Assembly: GCA_903954065.1 (NCBI GenBank)
Contig: CAJBME010000136.1
Location: 1-45,398, forward strand
Length of the DNA: 45,398 nt
Direction of reading: 5' to 3'
Source: an uncultured bacterium
GTDB taxonomy: Bacteria; Verrucomicrobiota; Verrucomicrobiia; Verrucomicrobiales; V1-33
Below are positions 44,320 to 45,398 of the stretch, in pieces; within the stretch, counting starts at the first letter, position 1, and every line of letters begins with the position of its first letter. Under the pieces are notes generated by a model. That model was not told the origin of the DNA. It searched no databases and worked only from the letters and a program-made list of their open reading frames with translations. The position numbers and the translations under genes were made by a program.

Positions 44320-45398
44320 ATGAAATTTACCATCACCAAAGACAAGTTCACCAATGGCCTGAGCCAGGTTCTCAACGTGGTCAACAGCCGTGTCACCCTG
44401 CCGATCCTCTCGAATGTATTGATCGAGGCTCGTGAGGATGAATTGGTGCTGACTACCACCGATCTGGACGTCGGCATCACGGGCCGGGTTCCGGCCAGTG
44501 TGGCTCAGCCCGGGGCCGTCACGCTTCCTGCTCGTAAATTAGCGACCATTATACGTGAACTGCCTGATGCTGAAATCACGGTGACGGTGGACAAGGAAAA
44601 CGTCGCTTCCGTCAGATGCGGGGCCAGTTTCTTCAAAATCCTTGGGCTGGGGGCCGAAGAGTTTCCTCCGCTCAACGAACCGGAAAACGCCGCGGAATTT
44701 AAGCTCGCTCAGGCCACGCTCAAAGACGGCCTGCGCAAAACGGCCTATGCCATCTCCACCGATGAGACGCGCTATGTGCTCAACGGGATTTTCCACTCGT
44801 TCCGCGACGCCAAACTCACGCTCGTCGCCACCGACGGCCGCCGCCTCGCCACCGCGGAATTCGATGTCGAATTTCCCGATAGTCAGGAGGTTGATTTCAT
44901 CCTGCCGACCAAGGCGGTCAATGAAATCCAGCGGTTGCTGACCGATGATGGCGATGTCCGCATCAAGGTTGGACCGAGCCAAGTTGTTTTTGAGTTAAAT
45001 CATAACGTCCTTTACAGCAAGCTCATCGACGGGACGTATCCCAATTTCCGCCAAGTCATTCCAGGGCCGGCCAATCACCGTGTCACTTTTGAGCGCGAGC
45101 AATTGTTGCGAAGCATCCAGCGCGTGTCGCTGCTTTCCAGCGACAAAGCCAGCACGGTGAAACTTCACTTTGGCGAAGGGGAAGTGAAGCTCTCGGCCTC
45201 CAGCGCCGAGGTGGGCGAGGCCGAAGAATCGATGCCCGTGAAGTACAATGGTCGCGAAATGGCCATCGCCTTTAATCCTGATTATTTCATGGCGCCTCTG
45301 CGCAACTTGTCCAACGACGAGGTGCATCTTGACTTGATTGATGAATTGAGCCCCGGGGTCATCAAGACCAACGAGCCGTTTCTCTACGTCATCATGCC
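44320..45398 (+). CDS. dnaN: DNA polymerase III sliding clamp, beta subunit (cut by the right edge)
   Basis: 359 residues are visible of an expected ~370. The N-terminus MKFTITKDKFTNGLSQVLNV and the blocks RVTLPILSNVLIEA, TTTDLDVGI, PARKLATIIRELPD, VLNGIFHSF, LVATDGRRLATAEF and DGTYPNFRQVIP are typical of the clamp's three domains. The end NEPFLYVIM leads into the usual C-terminal (V/M)MP(V/M)RL. DnaN holds polymerase III on DNA. It has its own promoter (44246-44273) behind a terminator. dnaA and recF are not upstream, so no replication origin can be claimed. Confidence 0.97.
   Translation, partial: MKFTITKDKFTNGLSQVLNVVNSRVTLPILSNVLIEAREDELVLTTTDLDVGITGRVPASVAQPGAVTLPARKLATIIRELPDAEITVTVDKENVASVRCGASFFKILGLGAEEFPPLNEPENAAEFKLAQATLKDGLRKTAYAISTDETRYVLNGIFHSFRDAKLTLVATDGRRLATAEFDVEFPDSQEVDFILPTKAVNEIQRLLTDDGDVRIKVGPSQVVFELNHNVLYSKLIDGTYPNFRQVIPGPANHRVTFEREQLLRSIQRVSLLSSDKASTVKLHFGEGEVKLSASSAEVGEAEESMPVKYNGREMAIAFNPDYFMAPLRNLSNDEVHLDLIDELSPGVIKTNEPFLYVIM

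Noticed and set aside
44320..45398. Replication origin near dnaN
   Set aside because: No cluster of DnaA boxes and no dnaA, recF or gyrB next to it in the window; dnaN is often separate from dnaA in this phylum.

Overview
The window looks like a chromosomal piece of a Verrucomicrobiota bacterium with an outer membrane. The assignment rests on family content: a DUF1549/DUF1553 plus DUF1501 plus Planctomycete-type cytochrome cluster, a PEP-CTERM protein, an LpxI-type lipid A enzyme, an Aas-type acyltransferase/acyl-ACP synthetase and an IS4-type transposase remnant. Composition is GC-rich, and clear Shine-Dalgarno sites are scarce, so most starts were chosen from domain boundaries and gene spacing.

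Layout. (1) 1-3315, minus strand: one end of an integrative element (RepA-like ATPase cut by the left edge, primase-like protein, excisionase-like HTH protein, tyrosine integrase). It is followed at 3316-4015 by debris that includes the C-terminal end of an IS4-type transposase. (2) 4016-9975, minus strand: an envelope and signalling cluster made of a DUF4190 membrane protein, LpxI, a minimal kinase-like protein, a PP2C phosphatase, an HtrA protease and a translationally coupled HtrA-like pseudoprotease. (3) tRNA-Lys(CUU) at 10097-10168. (4) 10311-15041: an accessory block bounded by two direct repeats of about 64 bp, holding a DUF4239 membrane protein, a hybrid histidine kinase with two receiver domains, and a HigBA toxin-antitoxin pair. 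(5) 15090-22869: a secreted glycosidase-like protein, Aas, a prepilin peptidase with an unusual insertion, a coiled-coil protein and a secreted three-repeat protein. (6) 23128-29500: DUF1549/DUF1553, DUF1501 and a DUF2231-cytochrome-LRR fusion, then a TauE/SafE transporter. (7) 29561-34696, minus strand: a CHRD/PEP-CTERM protein, then a Fur-family regulator with sufC, sufB and sufD. (8) 35028-41715, plus strand: pheS and pheT separated by two paralogous anchored repeat proteins and a small HicA-like ORF. (9) 41870 to the right edge: a phosphodiesterase, a probable 6S RNA, superoxide dismutase and dnaN (cut by the edge).

The most interesting items are the 176-nt structured RNA before the superoxide dismutase gene, which I read as a 6S RNA; the split pheS/pheT operon; the HtrA-like pseudoprotease whose PDZ domain interrupts the protease fold; the minimal kinase beside a PP2C phosphatase in an envelope cluster; and the repeat-bounded HigBA/sensor-kinase block. 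All assignments come from reading the sequence; no database search was run.
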